64,000 nucleotides of DNA from Natronorubrum thiooxidans (GTDB taxonomy: Archaea > Halobacteriota > Halobacteria > Halobacteriales > Natrialbaceae): contig NZ_FTNR01000007.1 in NCBI RefSeq assembly GCF_900156475.1, forward strand, positions 161,007 through 225,006. Direction: 5' to 3'. The stretch's first letter is position 1, and every line of letters starts with the position of its first letter. Positions 17,452-26,386 of the stretch are shown in pieces. A program made the position numbers and the translations under genes. Below the pieces are notes generated by a model. That model was not told the origin of the DNA. It was given only the letters and a program-made list of their open reading frames with translations, and ran no database searches.

Positions 17452-18807
17452 TTAGAACGTCTCGAGGTAGCGGTCGAGTTCCCACTCGGAGACGTCGATG
17501 AGGTACTCCTCGAACTCCTGGCGTTTGGCCTCGACGAACTTCGAGGCGATGTGGTCACCGAGCGCACTGTAGATCGCCTCGTCTTCCTCGAGGGCGTCGA
17601 CGGCTGCGCCGAGGTTCGATGGCAGCGTCTCGATGCCGTAGTCCTCGCGTTTCGCTTCGTCGAAGTCGTAGATGTTCTCCCGGACCGGATCGGGGGCCTC
17701 GAGGTCCTGTTCGATGCCGTCGAGGCCGGCGTGAATCATGACGGCGAAGGCGAGGTACGGGTTACACGAGGGGTCGGGCGAGCGCAGTTCGATACGCGAG
17801 GCCGCGGGCACGCGGGCGGCTGGCTTACGGACGAGCGCCGAGCGGTTGCGATCGGACCAGGCCACGTAGACGGGTGCTTCGTAGCCCGGCACGAGGCGCT
17901 TGTAGCTGTTGACCGTCGGGTTCGCGACGGCCGTGATCGCTGGTGCGTGCTCTAAGATACCGGCAAGGAACGAGTGGGCGGTATCCGACAGATCGAACTC
18001 GTCGTCCTCGTCGTGGAAGGCGTTCTCGCCGCTTTCGTCCATCAGCGACATGTGGGTGTGCATCCCCGAGCCGTTGATTTTCGGGATCGGTTTCGGCATG
18101 AACGTCGCGTGGTAGCCGTGCTGGGCGGCGATCGCCCGAACAACGGTGCGGAACGTCCCGACGTTGTCGGCCGTCGCGAGCGCGTCGTCGTACTCGAAGT
18201 TGATCTCGTACTGGCCACGGGCGACCTCGTGGTGACTGGCTTCGATCTCGAAGCCCATGTCCTCTAACCCGTAGATGATGTCACGGCGCACGTCGCTCGC
18301 GAGGTCTTTGGGTGCGAGGTCGAAGTAGCCGCCGTAGTCGGCGGTCTCGGTCGTCGCACGACCGTCTTCGTCCTCCTCGAACATGAAGAACTCCGGCTCG
18401 GGGGCAAAGTTGACGTCGTATCCCATCTCGTCGGCGCGCTCGAGTGCCTGCTTGAGCACGTAGCGTGGATCACCCTCGAACGGCTCGCCCGTGGAAGTGT
18501 TGTAGACGTCACAGATCATCCGGGCCGATGCGCCCTCCTCGCTCTGTCTCCACGGGAGCACGGCGAACGTCTCCGGGTCGGGGACGAGTCGCATGTCCGA
18601 CTCCTGGATACGCACGAAGCCTTCGATCGACGAGCCGTCGAAGTAAATCCCGTCGGTGAACGCCTTCTCGGCCTGTCGGGCCGGCACCGAGACGTTCTTG
18701 ACCGTTCCCAGGATGTCGGTAAACTGCAGCCTGAGAAAGTCGATGTCTTTCTCCTCGATTTCGTCCAGTACGGCTTTTTCCGCAGACGTCATATTTCCGC
18801 TTGTCAT
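17452..18807 (-). CDS. glnA: Type I glutamine synthetase
   Basis: A complete GSI of 451 residues. Characteristic segments: [10 protein letters not shown] in the beta-grasp domain, [60 protein letters not shown] and [14 protein letters not shown]. It makes glutamine from glutamate, ammonia and ATP as a dodecamer in the cytoplasm. I see no typical adenylylation-site Tyr segment, as expected for the GSI-alpha type. ATG 18805-18807 ([13 protein letters not shown]) is chosen; ATG 18792 is nearly equal. A frame open to 18924 adds a hydrophobic stretch that is not part of the enzyme. Confidence 0.95.
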   Translation of the reverse strand: MTSGNMTSAEKAVLDEIEEKDIDFLRLQFTDILGTVKNVSVPARQAEKAFTDGIYFDGSSIEGFVRIQESDMRLVPDPETFAVLPWRQSEEGASARMICDVYNTSTGEPFEGDPRYVLKQALERADEMGYDVNFAPEPEFFMFEEDEDGRATTETADYGGYFDLAPKDLASDVRRDIIYGLEDMGFEIEASHHEVARGQYEINFEYDDALATADNVGTFRTVVRAIAAQHGYHATFMPKPIPKINGSGMHTHMSLMDESGENAFHDEDDEFDLSDTAHSFLAGILEHAPAITAVANPTVNSYKRLVPGYEAPVYVAWSDRNRSALVRKPAARVPAASRIELRSPDPSCNPYLAFAVMIHAGLDGIEQDLEAPDPVRENIYDFDEAKREDYGIETLPSNLGAAVDALEEDEAIYSALGDHIASKFVEAKRQEFEEYLIDVSEWELDRYLETF

Positions 18808-19076
18808 CTTTTGCTCGAGTAAGACATTGGATTCTACTACTAAAGCTCTGCTGTTGTGGGCGAATATACGCAGAATAGAGAAAAAATAGACGAATGTAGC
18901 GTAGAATAAGATGTATGAAGACATACGAATGGTATCAACAGCAAATCAGCAGTTCGAATTGGATAATCGTGGAACCACTGGCTCGAGGGCATGACAAGCA
19001 GCGTGTGATTCCACAGTGAGAGCTGAAATTCCAAAGCGCGGTCGTGTCCAGCAACGACAGTGGCGGCTGTCGCCTA
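18808..19076. other. glnA upstream region
   Basis: About 270 bases between the glnA start and the stop of the zinc-ribbon gene. No gene is supported. An AT-rich segment at about 18830-18920 should carry the glnA promoter, but I could not single out one TATA box. Confidence 0.35.
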
Positions 19077-19406
19077 TTATTTCGCGTACGGGAGCTGGCA
19101 GGCGGCGACGGCTGTCACACTCGAGACACCGAGAGAGACGTTTGCCTGCCAGACCGCCATCGTCGTCCGAAGCGTTCGTTGCCATGCTGGCGGCGGTGTC
19201 GACCGCTCGTGTGTGGATTCGTCGGGGAGCGGACGGGTTGCGATCGTCGTCTCACAGACGGGACAGACGTACTCGAGATGTTGCTCCGTCGTCCGACGAT
19301 CCCAGTCGCCCTCGACAGGACTCTCGTGGTCACAGTCCCAACAAAACAGGGTCGATTTTCGGCGTATCGGCGTTCGCTGCTCCTCTGTAGTTGCGGAACG
19401 AGTCAT
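19077..19406 (-). CDS. Haloarchaeal zinc-ribbon protein, hypothetical
   Basis: A 109-residue protein with one treble-clef or zinc-ribbon unit: CWDC about residues 22-25 and CPVC about residues 48-51, joined by DHESPVEGDWDRR...LEYV. The N-terminus is basic (TPIRRKSTLF). Such short CxxC...CxxC proteins are common in haloarchaea and have no firm function. The last about 50 residues have a different, less conserved look. Confidence 0.65.
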   Translation of the reverse strand: MTRSATTEEQRTPIRRKSTLFCWDCDHESPVEGDWDRRTTEQHLEYVCPVCETTIATRPLPDESTHERSTPPPAWQRTLRTTMAVWQANVSLGVSSVTAVAACQLPYAK

Positions 19407-19698
19407 TGCTACATCAAGGAGCCGACGCCTAAAGCCACTGTCTATCCTTGTACTTGATCCACTCGAATATACAACGTATTACTGCTGGAACAGTACTCAT
19501 CCCCGCTGAAAGCCGCCTACTCCAGCGGAGTAGCACGTGCCTAGACCGATCATCGCTCTATCGACCTACGTTCTCGAGCGGTGGGACGGTTCAACCGAGT
19601 TCATTCGAATCAACCGGAACAGGATTCGTTCATCGAGGTCGAGTACTGTCACCAATAACGGACGATATCGGTTTCAGGGTAGAACGGGTACGGATCGT

Positions 19699-20049
19699 AT
19701 GGCGACCACACCGAAACCGACGTCTCTCGAGGACGGGACCGAACTCGAGGCGTTCGTCGACGCCCACGACATCGCACTCGTCGAGTTGTATACCAGCGGG
19801 TGTTCGAAGTGCCAGGCGATGGAGTCGGTGTTAGGAAACGTCGCCCGGGTAACTGGCGTCCCTATCGGCATGATAAATCCGGGCAACGATATCGAGCTTC
19901 TCAAGCGACTCGAGGTCGACTCGGTACCGACGCTCCTGCTGTACAAAGACGGAGTCGAAATCGCACGACGTGCCGAGGGATTCCTCGGGACAGACGACGT
20001 CGTCGGTTTTCTCGACAAAAACGTTCCAGACGTCGTCGATCACGACTAA
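19699..20049 (+). CDS. Thioredoxin family protein
   Basis: A 116-residue thioredoxin fold with the active-site CSKC after ALVELYTSG. The cis-Pro region is DSVPTLLLYKDG and the C-terminal helix is FLGTDDVVGFLDKN. It should act as a thiol-disulfide reductant or carrier in the cytoplasm. The CSKC dipeptide differs from the CGPC of classical thioredoxin. The ATG at 19699 is used because homology begins there; earlier in-frame codons give unlikely sequence. Confidence 0.88.
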   Translation: MATTPKPTSLEDGTELEAFVDAHDIALVELYTSGCSKCQAMESVLGNVARVTGVPIGMINPGNDIELLKRLEVDSVPTLLLYKDGVEIARRAEGFLGTDDVVGFLDKNVPDVVDHD

Positions 20050-20142
20050 TCGCCGTCAGCTCAGACGGTCTGTTGTACCGATATCACCGGCCCACCCGCA
20101 GAGCGGGCCGTGTGCACCGGCACTGACTGACAGCAGTCCGTC

Positions 20143-20448
20143 TCACTCGTCGTCTGGCTCGAGATCGCTCGGGTCGACCTCACCGGCGAGATACTGCTCG
20201 CCGAGATCCGAAATATCGTACATTCCTGGCGCATACTTTTTTAATAAGCCGTACTTGACGAGTTGCCGACAGCGGTAGGCTGCGTCGGGGGCGCGACAGA
20301 CGTCTTCGTCGCTGATGTGGTCGGGCGTAAAGACCTCCTCCGAACACATCAGTTCGAGAATGTCGCCGTCGACGGGGGCCATCCACTCTGCACTGACGTC
20401 CGGCTCGTCGTGGTCGTCTGTTGGCGTATGTTCGTCCATAGCTGTCAT
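20143..20448 (-). CDS. PhiH1 repressor-like winged-helix protein
   Basis: About 101 residues. The pattern WMAPVDGDILELM, then TPDHISDEDVC...AAYRCRQLVKYGLLKKYAPGMYDISDLGEQYLAGEVD, is that of a haloarchaeal winged-helix family related to the phage phiH repressor/MarR group. The recognition helix lies about residues 45-65 and the wing carries PGMYDISDLG. Its targets are unknown. ATG 20446-20448 is used; ATG 20439 is nearly as good. It is divergent from the thiolase gene, about 210 bases away. Confidence 0.7.
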   Translation of the reverse strand: MTAMDEHTPTDDHDEPDVSAEWMAPVDGDILELMCSEEVFTPDHISDEDVCRAPDAAYRCRQLVKYGLLKKYAPGMYDISDLGEQYLAGEVDPSDLEPDDE

Positions 20449-20660
20449 CCCCGTGGAACGCGACGGGTTCGTGCGGTGGAAGGGCAGCACAGTACATGAT
20501 ACTGTTGGTCGCGGTGAGTCGATCGCCAACAGGGCGGGTGACAAAGCTGGACATCGACCCTGTCTTTCCCGTTGCTCGACACTCGAGACTCGAGCAACCC
20601 ATCTCTAACCAGGTATGTCCCTGGAACAACATTAATGCGGACTCACGTGGACGGGCCACC

Positions 20661-21848
20661 ATGTCCAGAACTGAACCCGACAGCGACATCGTCCTCGTCG
20701 ATGGTGCACGCACGCCACACGGAACGTTACTCGGCTCGCTTTCGGACGTCGAGGCCGTCGACCTCGGCTGCACGGCTATCGATGGCTTACTCGAGCGCGT
20801 TGCCATCGACGAAACCGAAATCGACTGGGTGGGTCTCGGTAACGCGATTCAGGCCGGGATCGGACAGGTGCCCGGACGACAAGCGGTCATCAAATCGGAG
20901 TTGCCGAACGAGACACAGGCGACGACGGTCAACGAAGCCTCCGGCTCGGGACTGCGCGCGATCACGCTCGCAGCGGACCGGATCGCGGCCGGTCGCGCAG
21001 GCCTCGCGATCGCCGGCGGGTTCGAGTCGATGTCGAACGCGCCGTGGATTCTACCCGGGTATCGAAAGGGGCGACGCCACGGCGACGTCGAACTCAAGGA
21101 CTCCATGCTGTTGGACTCCCTGTGGGACGTCAATCTCGACCTCCACATGGGCGAGATTACCGAGCGACTGGTCGACCGCGAAGATGTCTCTCGAGAGGCA
21201 CAGGACGAGTACGCGATGAAGAGTCATCAACTGGCGGCTGAGGCGATCGAATCCGGCGAGTTCGACGCCGAGATCGTCCCCGTCGAGACGCGATCGGGCA
21301 GCGTCGAGCAAGACGAGGGCCCGCGACCCGACTCGACGCTGTCGGAGCTGGCCGAGTTGCCGACGCCGTTTCGCGATGGCGGCACGATCACGCCCGGAAA
21401 CGCCTCGAAGCTCAGCGACGGCGCGGGCGTGGTGTTACTGGCCGACAGCGACACAGCTCTCGAACGCGGTCTCGAGCCGATGGCGACGCTCGTCGACTAC
21501 GACCTCGTCTACCGCAATCCGGACGAGTTCAACGAAGCCGTCGGTGACGTCGTCGCCGAACTGCTCGAGGACAACAACCTCGCAGTCGACGATATCGACG
21601 CGTTCTGGATCAACGAAGCCTTCGCCGCCCAGTCGGTGTACGTCATGGATCGCCTCGAGATCCCACGCGAGACAATGAATCCCTGTGGCGGCGCAATCGC
21701 GTTCGGCCACCCGATCGGTGCCTCGGGTGGGATGCTCGCCGCCAGTCTCGGCTATCAGCTACGGGACGATCCCGACGTCTCGCGCGGTCTCGTGGGTATG
21801 AGCGTCGGCGGCGGCGGTGCGATCATGGCACTGTTCGAGGAACGCTGA
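20661..21848 (+). CDS. Thiolase family protein (acetyl-CoA acetyltransferase-like) with Ser nucleophile position
   Basis: A full-length thiolase fold of 395 residues: LVDGARTPHGTLLGS near the start, NEAFAAQ at about 310, and GGAIAFGHPIGASGG with the catalytic His at about 350. Both classical cysteines are replaced by Ser. The usual N-x-x-C-G-S-G reads NEASGSG (Ser 94), and the C-terminal C-x-GGG reads SVGGGG (Ser about 381). A Ser-His-His arrangement has been described for a haloarchaeal beta-ketothiolase subunit (BktB alpha, from memory), which works with an OB-fold beta subunit. No such partner is adjacent here. A TTAA element 27 nt upstream supports the ATG at 20661. The reaction is probably acyl-CoA condensation or cleavage. 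Confidence 0.85.
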   Translation: MSRTEPDSDIVLVDGARTPHGTLLGSLSDVEAVDLGCTAIDGLLERVAIDETEIDWVGLGNAIQAGIGQVPGRQAVIKSELPNETQATTVNEASGSGLRAITLAADRIAAGRAGLAIAGGFESMSNAPWILPGYRKGRRHGDVELKDSMLLDSLWDVNLDLHMGEITERLVDREDVSREAQDEYAMKSHQLAAEAIESGEFDAEIVPVETRSGSVEQDEGPRPDSTLSELAELPTPFRDGGTITPGNASKLSDGAGVVLLADSDTALERGLEPMATLVDYDLVYRNPDEFNEAVGDVVAELLEDNNLAVDDIDAFWINEAFAAQSVYVMDRLEIPRETMNPCGGAIAFGHPIGASGGMLAASLGYQLRDDPDVSRGLVGMSVGGGGAIMALFEER

Positions 21849-21881
21849 GCTCATCGGCCGGTATCGCCCTCCGTCCGACAG

Positions 21882-21886
21882 TATAT
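21882..21886 (+). promoter_or_regulatory. TATA-like element of the MmgE/PrpD gene
   Basis: TATAT is centred about 28 nt before the ATG at 21912, favouring that start over the in-frame ATG at 21885. Confidence 0.4.
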
Positions 21887-21911
21887 GTTGATGCGCGCAG
21901 ATAGGTCGAGC

Positions 21912-23270
21912 ATGACAGATGCAGACACGGGACGAGCTGCCACCGAACTTGCGACGTTCATTACGTCGCTGTCGGCCGACGATATCCCCGAGGAGGCGCT
22001 TCGACTCGCCGAACGGGCGATTCTTGACACCGTCGGCGTGACGCTCGCGGGGGCGGCTGCCGACGCCGGTGAGATCGCCACGGCAGCAGTCCACGATGGG
22101 GCCGGCGAAACGACGCTACTCGGCCAGGATGCGACGCGTCCGCTCTCAGATGCCGTCTTCATCAACGGGGCTGCCGGCCACGCACTCGATTTCGACGACG
22201 TCGCGCTCGCGGCGATGGACGGTCACCCGAGCGTTCCGATGGTCGCACCGCTGCTCGCCGTCGCCGAACGGGAACATGCATCGGGACGGAACGTCTTGAC
22301 GGCCTTCGTCGCCGGCTTCGAAACCCAGTGTTATCTCTCGCGACCGATCAGTCCCGGCCACTACGAGGGCGGGTGGCACGCGACGTCGACGGTCGGCGTC
22401 TTCGGTGCCGCTGTGGCCGTCGCGAAACTGCTCGAGTTACCGCAGGCGCGCGTCGAACACGCACTCGGGATCGCCGCCTCGATGCCGGCCGGACTCAAAC
22501 GCAACTTCGGCTCGACGACGAAACCGATCCACGCTGGGCAAGCCGCCCGATCGGGGACGACTGCAGCCCTGCTCGCCGCCGAGGGGGCACTGGCGGACGC
22601 TGCGGCGATCGACGGCGAGCGTGGCTTCTTCGATTCCTATCGCGGTGACGGCCAACCGGATCTCGAGCGACTCCCCGAGTTGGGTACCCGGTGGTCGCTG
22701 CTCGAGGACGGCATCGACGTGAAAAAGTACCCCTGCTGTTACTACACTCACGCCGCGATCCACGCCGCAAGCCAGCTCGCGGACACCCACGGACTCGCGG
22801 CCGAGGATATCGACGACGTGGCTGTAACGGCTTCCCAGGGTGCGGCCGACGCACTCGCCCACGACGATCCATCGACGGGCCTCGAGGCGAAGTTCTCGAT
22901 GCCGTATCTCATCGCGAGCGCCATCGCCCGCGAGCGCGTCGATCTCGCGGCGTTTGACGACGAGCGCATCGACGACCAGCCCGTCCAGTCAGTCCGCGAA
23001 CGGGTGTCGCTGACCGTCGACGACGACCTCCCATACGACTCGAACGCCGCGACGGTCGAGATTACGACGCGCTCGGGAGAGCGCCACGAACAGTTTCAGG
23101 CGAAGCCGCCGGGAACGCACGACAACCCGCTTTCCAACGACGAACTCCACGAGAAGTTCCGGCTGTGTGCCGAGCATGCACCCGACGCCGTCGACATCGA
23201 CGGCGCGCGTGCCGACCTCGATGCGCTCCGAACGCTTTCGGACGTGCGTCGCCTCCTCGAGAAACTGTAA
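21912..23270 (+). CDS. MmgE/PrpD family protein
   Basis: A 452-residue protein of the 2-methylcitrate dehydratase / cis-aconitate decarboxylase superfamily. Family features: GAAGHALDFDDVALAAMDGHPSV, the segment GWHATSTVGVFGAAVAVAKLL, GLKRNFGSTTKPIHAGQAAR, and DVKKYPCCYYTHAAIHA. The role may be methylcitrate or another branched dicarboxylate dehydration; members differ in substrate, and neither prpB nor prpC is nearby. It follows the thiolase gene by about 60 bases but has its own TATA-like element. Confidence 0.87.
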   Translation: MTDADTGRAATELATFITSLSADDIPEEALRLAERAILDTVGVTLAGAAADAGEIATAAVHDGAGETTLLGQDATRPLSDAVFINGAAGHALDFDDVALAAMDGHPSVPMVAPLLAVAEREHASGRNVLTAFVAGFETQCYLSRPISPGHYEGGWHATSTVGVFGAAVAVAKLLELPQARVEHALGIAASMPAGLKRNFGSTTKPIHAGQAARSGTTAALLAAEGALADAAAIDGERGFFDSYRGDGQPDLERLPELGTRWSLLEDGIDVKKYPCCYYTHAAIHAASQLADTHGLAAEDIDDVAVTASQGAADALAHDDPSTGLEAKFSMPYLIASAIARERVDLAAFDDERIDDQPVQSVRERVSLTVDDDLPYDSNAATVEITTRSGERHEQFQAKPPGTHDNPLSNDELHEKFRLCAEHAPDAVDIDGARADLDALRTLSDVRRLLEKL

Positions 23271-23312
23271 CCACCCGTCTGGATGCCCCAGTCGTTCGAC
23301 AGCTTCGAGACG

Positions 23313-23317
23313 TTTAC
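23313..23317 (+). promoter_or_regulatory. TATA-like element of pyrD
   Basis: TTTAC is centred about 28 nt before the pyrD ATG at 23344, consistent with leaderless transcription. Confidence 0.4.
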
Positions 23318-23343
23318 CTAGCCGCCGGTCCGAATAGCTGCCA

Positions 23344-24414
23344 ATGACGCTCTATTCGCGGGTTCGCCCGCTCGCGTTCACGCTTCCAGCCGAGACGGCC
23401 CACGACCTCGGCAAGCGGACGCTTCGGGCGGCACAGTCGACGTGGCCGACACGAAAAGCGCTTGCAACGACTTATCAGTACGACCATCCCGCACTCGAGG
23501 TCGAGCTGTTCGACACCACGTTTCCCAACCCGGTCGGCGTCGCCGCCGGCTTCGACAAAAACGCCGAAGTGACCCACGCACTCGAGGCGCTTGGCTTTGG
23601 CTTCGTCGAAATCGGTACCGTCACGCCCTACTCGCAGCCGGGCAACGACCAACCACGGCTGTTCCGCCTGCGCGAAGACGAGGCGATGGTCAATCGGATG
23701 GGTTTTAACGGCCAGGGGATGGAGCGCGTAAAATCACGACTCGAGGCCGACGGCACGCCCGGATTTCCGCTTGGCGTAAACATCGGGAAAATGAACTCCT
23801 CGACCGAGGACGAAGCGATCGAAGACTACCGGCGGGTCTTCGACCGACTCTCGCCGTTTGCCGACTACGTCGTTGTCAACGTCTCCTGTCCGAACACGCC
23901 CGAGGAGTTCGACGAGGGCTCGCCCGAGCATCTCCGAGCGATCTTCGAGATGCTCGAGGCCGAAAACGACGCCGACAAACCGATTCTGGTGAAGGTTGGT
24001 CCCGACTCGCCCGACGACTCGATTCTGGACCTCGTGGATATCGTCCAGAAGTTCGACCTCGATGGGATCGTCGCAACGAACACCTCGACGACTCGCAAGG
24101 GCCTCGAGTCTCCAAACCGAGAGGAGTGGGGCGGTCTCAGCGGGAAACCGGTCGAGGACCGATCGACTGCGGTCATCCGAACGATCGCCGAGTACACCGA
24201 TGGCGACCTGCCGATCATCGGCGTCGGCGGCGTCGAGTCCGCTGGTGCGGCCTACGAGAAGATCCGTGCTGGGGCGTCGCTCGTGGAACTCTACACCGGA
24301 TTCGTCTACGAGGGTCCCTCGACGGCCAAACGGATCAATCAAGGACTCGTTGCGTTGCTCGAGCGGGATGGCTTCGCGTCGATCGAAGACGCTGTCGGCG
24401 CAGACCTCGAGTAA
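23344..24414 (+). CDS. pyrD: Dihydroorotate dehydrogenase (quinone), class 2
   Basis: The enzyme oxidises dihydroorotate to orotate in UMP synthesis with FMN and passes electrons to quinone at the membrane. A class-2 N-terminal extension (residues about 1-40, LYSRVRPLAFTLPAETAHDL) is present. It is followed by NPVGVAAGFDKNAE, VEIGTVTPYSQPGN, RLFRL and MGFNGQG. Late FMN segments are GVGGVESAGAAYEKIRAGAS and LVELYTGFVYEGP. Unlike bacterial class-2 enzymes with SS in this motif, the active-site segment reads NVSCPNTP with Cys 182 where the base Ser is expected; class 1 uses Cys. Length (356) is normal. Confidence 0.93.
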   Translation: MTLYSRVRPLAFTLPAETAHDLGKRTLRAAQSTWPTRKALATTYQYDHPALEVELFDTTFPNPVGVAAGFDKNAEVTHALEALGFGFVEIGTVTPYSQPGNDQPRLFRLREDEAMVNRMGFNGQGMERVKSRLEADGTPGFPLGVNIGKMNSSTEDEAIEDYRRVFDRLSPFADYVVVNVSCPNTPEEFDEGSPEHLRAIFEMLEAENDADKPILVKVGPDSPDDSILDLVDIVQKFDLDGIVATNTSTTRKGLESPNREEWGGLSGKPVEDRSTAVIRTIAEYTDGDLPIIGVGGVESAGAAYEKIRAGASLVELYTGFVYEGPSTAKRINQGLVALLERDGFASIEDAVGADLE

Positions 24415-24456
24415 CCGCCGCGGGTTATTTCCAGCAATGACGTCCAGCGCGGGCCG

Positions 24457-24684
24457 TTAGTCGGCCGGGCCGGGATCGTCGATCGCGTCGTCGAGACCGT
24501 GTAGTTCCGCTGGACCGACGGCTTTGTCGGTGCGCTCCGTCCGAAGCTCTCGAGTTGTCGAGTCCTCCCGTTGGGATTCGACGAGGGGGCCTGACTCACC
24601 GGTGACGGAGAGGTATACCGACCGAAGTCGTGCTGCTCGCGCGTTCTCGTCGTGTTCGACGTCGCCTTTGATCGTTTCTGTCAT
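24457..24684 (-). CDS. Small acidic haloarchaeal protein, hypothetical
   Basis: This 75-residue soluble protein begins MTETIKGDVEHDENARAARLRSVYLSVTG and is rich in Glu, Asp and Arg. I recognise no domain. A clear ATG and compact haloarchaeal composition make it likely to be real. It converges with pyrD. Confidence 0.5.
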   Translation of the reverse strand: MTETIKGDVEHDENARAARLRSVYLSVTGESGPLVESQREDSTTRELRTERTDKAVGPAELHGLDDAIDDPGPAD

Positions 24685-24801
24685 TGATTGTGACTCACGC
24701 TAAATATGTTAGGATCGGGGCTGAATATAATCCTACTGGCGACTTCAGGAAGTGAAAATTGCCTCGAGTCTGTCTGTGGAATTCCGGTTACAAACTCGAG
24801 T

Positions 24802-24963
24802 ATGCGGAATCTGTCGGATTTGAATATCGGTGACGAGATTTCAACGAGAGGTGGTACCACGCTTCCACGTCGGTTCGCTATCGAATGTACTGTTTGTAAT
24901 GAAAGTAGTGGTATCCAAACCGTCTTTAGCCGTGATCAAATTCGAGTACATCACAGTCGCTGA
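24802..24963 (+). CDS. Very small ORF, hypothetical
   Basis: A 53-residue frame (MRNLSDLNIGDEISTRGG...CTVC...HHSR) lies in a 440-base gap. It has one CxxC and a beta-rich look, but no TATA element at the right spacing. An in-frame ATG at 24706 exists. The rest of the gap (24685-25127) shows nothing else I can support. Confidence 0.25.
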   Translation: MRNLSDLNIGDEISTRGGTTLPRRFAIECTVCNESSGIQTVFSRDQIRVHHSR

Positions 24964-25127
24964 CGTTCTATCTCGCCCATAACTATTCATAATTGACGTG
25001 ATGGGCGCGCTATGGGCAGAAATGTGCGGTCGATCCGGTGTCCCTGTACAGCCACTGCAACCGCCGTCTATTCGCGCTGGAGGATGTCTACCCCGGCAAC
25101 GAATGCGCTTGTTCCATATTCGGGGCA

Positions 25128-25727
25128 ATGATGTCAACGAGCGTTTCACGAACGGACACTGCGTCGACAGTCCGCACACCGGCGCTGTCTCAAGACGTCG
25201 CCTTCGAGCTGTTGAGCTGTCGACGACGCCGGTACGTCTTACACTACCTCAAACAAACTGACGGCGTTGCCACCCTCCGTGAACTCGTCTCACACGTCGC
25301 TGCCTGGGAGAACGGCATTTCCACAGCGGAGGTTACCTACGAGCAACGAACGCGTGTTTACACCGCGTTACGGCAGTCACACCTGCCGAAACTGGACGAT
25401 GGGGGTGTCGTCTCGTTCGACGCTGACCGTGGGATCGTCGCCCTCACCGACGCCGCATCGGAACTCGAGGTGTATCTCGATGTCGTCCCACACGACGATA
25501 TCCCGTGGAGCAAGTACTACGTCGGGCTGGGCGTCCTCTGTACCGGGTTCATCGCGGGAATGTGGGCTGGACTCCTCCCGTTTTCGCTGATTCCACCGTT
25601 GATCGGGACATCTCTGGTGACGGCGTTGTTTACCCTCTCAGCCGTGGCTCACGTCTATCACGACAATCGGATGCGACTCGGGATGAGTGGAGAACCGCCG
25701 AACGGTACCGGAGGTGAAGGCGCATGA
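25128..25727 (+). CDS. DUF7344 membrane-anchored winged-helix protein
   Basis: A 199-residue protein with an N-terminal winged helix (FELLSCRRRRYVLHYLKQTDG, then LRELVSHVAAWE, then RVYTALRQSHLPKLDDGGVV) and two C-terminal membrane helices (YVGLGVLCTGFIAGMWAG; SLVTALFTLSAVAHVY). This is the haloarchaeal DUF7344 layout. Two more copies lie at 35960 and 40016. Its stop overlaps the start of the signal peptidase gene (ATGA), so it should be co-expressed with, and perhaps control, the export locus. The start MMSTS at 25128 is chosen because upstream codons give no family sequence. Confidence 0.8.
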   Translation: MMSTSVSRTDTASTVRTPALSQDVAFELLSCRRRRYVLHYLKQTDGVATLRELVSHVAAWENGISTAEVTYEQRTRVYTALRQSHLPKLDDGGVVSFDADRGIVALTDAASELEVYLDVVPHDDIPWSKYYVGLGVLCTGFIAGMWAGLLPFSLIPPLIGTSLVTALFTLSAVAHVYHDNRMRLGMSGEPPNGTGGEGA

Positions 25728-26386
25728 CCGTGCCCTCGAGTGTCAAAACCGGGGCTACCGTTCTCGTTGGCGGAGGAGTGTTGATTCTGTTAGTACTCGT
25801 CGGCATCATCGCCATGCCGGGCCTCGTCGGCGGAAACGACGCGTATATCGTCACGTCTGGAAGCATGAGCCCAACGATCGAGGCAGGTGATGTGATCGTC
25901 ACACAGGACGTCTCCCCGGACGAGATCGAATCTGGAGACATCGTCACGTTCCACGACGGGAGCAATGAGCAGTCGGGCTACATTACCCACAGAGTCGTCG
26001 ACGTTGTCGAAGAAAACGGCGAGCGATACTTCGAGCTAAAGGGTGATGCCAACGACAACCCGGACGAAGGACTTGTTCCGGCTGAGTACGCCCAGGGGGA
26101 ACTCCACTGGCATATTCCGTACCTCGGACATCTCCTCCTGTTCGCTCGCTCGACTCTCGGCCTGTTCGTTCTCGTGATCGGGCCGGGACTCGCGCTCGTT
26201 GCATCGGGTAGCTGGCAGTTACTTCGGGAGTTTGGCTACGTCTCAGACGGTGGGGCGACCAACGATGGACAGCCCGAACTCGAGGGAACGACGAACGAGA
26301 CGCCGGCGCTGGAGCCCGCCGCTAACGAGACGGCTGGGCACGCCCACACACTCGACGACGGTACCGACTCGGAGGCGGAACGATGA
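25724..26386 (+). CDS. Signal peptidase I, archaeal/Sec11 (SipW-like) type
   Basis: One N-terminal membrane helix (residues about 10-32) is followed by the S26B catalytic core. Ser 47 lies in VTSGSMSPT, His 89 in GYITHRVVD, and Asp in KGDANDNPD (D108/D111). The His in place of Lys marks the archaeal/eukaryotic/SipW class. A second hydrophobic segment lies at about 130-160, then an acidic tail rich in Asn/Glu/Thr. It cleaves signal peptides on the outer membrane face. It overlaps both neighbours by 4 nt (DUF7344 regulator and a secreted protein), which suggests a dedicated peptidase for this locus. Confidence 0.92.
   Translation: MTVPSSVKTGATVLVGGGVLILLVLVGIIAMPGLVGGNDAYIVTSGSMSPTIEAGDVIVTQDVSPDEIESGDIVTFHDGSNEQSGYITHRVVDVVEENGERYFELKGDANDNPDEGLVPAEYAQGELHWHIPYLGHLLLFARSTLGLFVLVIGPGLALVASGSWQLLREFGYVSDGGATNDGQPELEGTTNETPALEPAANETAGHAHTLDDGTDSEAER

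Noticed and set aside
18808..18924. Extension of glutamine synthetase to an upstream ATG at 18924
   Set aside because: The added 39 residues are hydrophobic and not part of the enzyme; the normal start lies at 18807 or 18792.
24841..25179. 112-codon minus-strand frame near the export locus
   Set aside because: Cys/His/Arg-rich shadow without acidic bias; overlaps the start of the DUF7344 gene.
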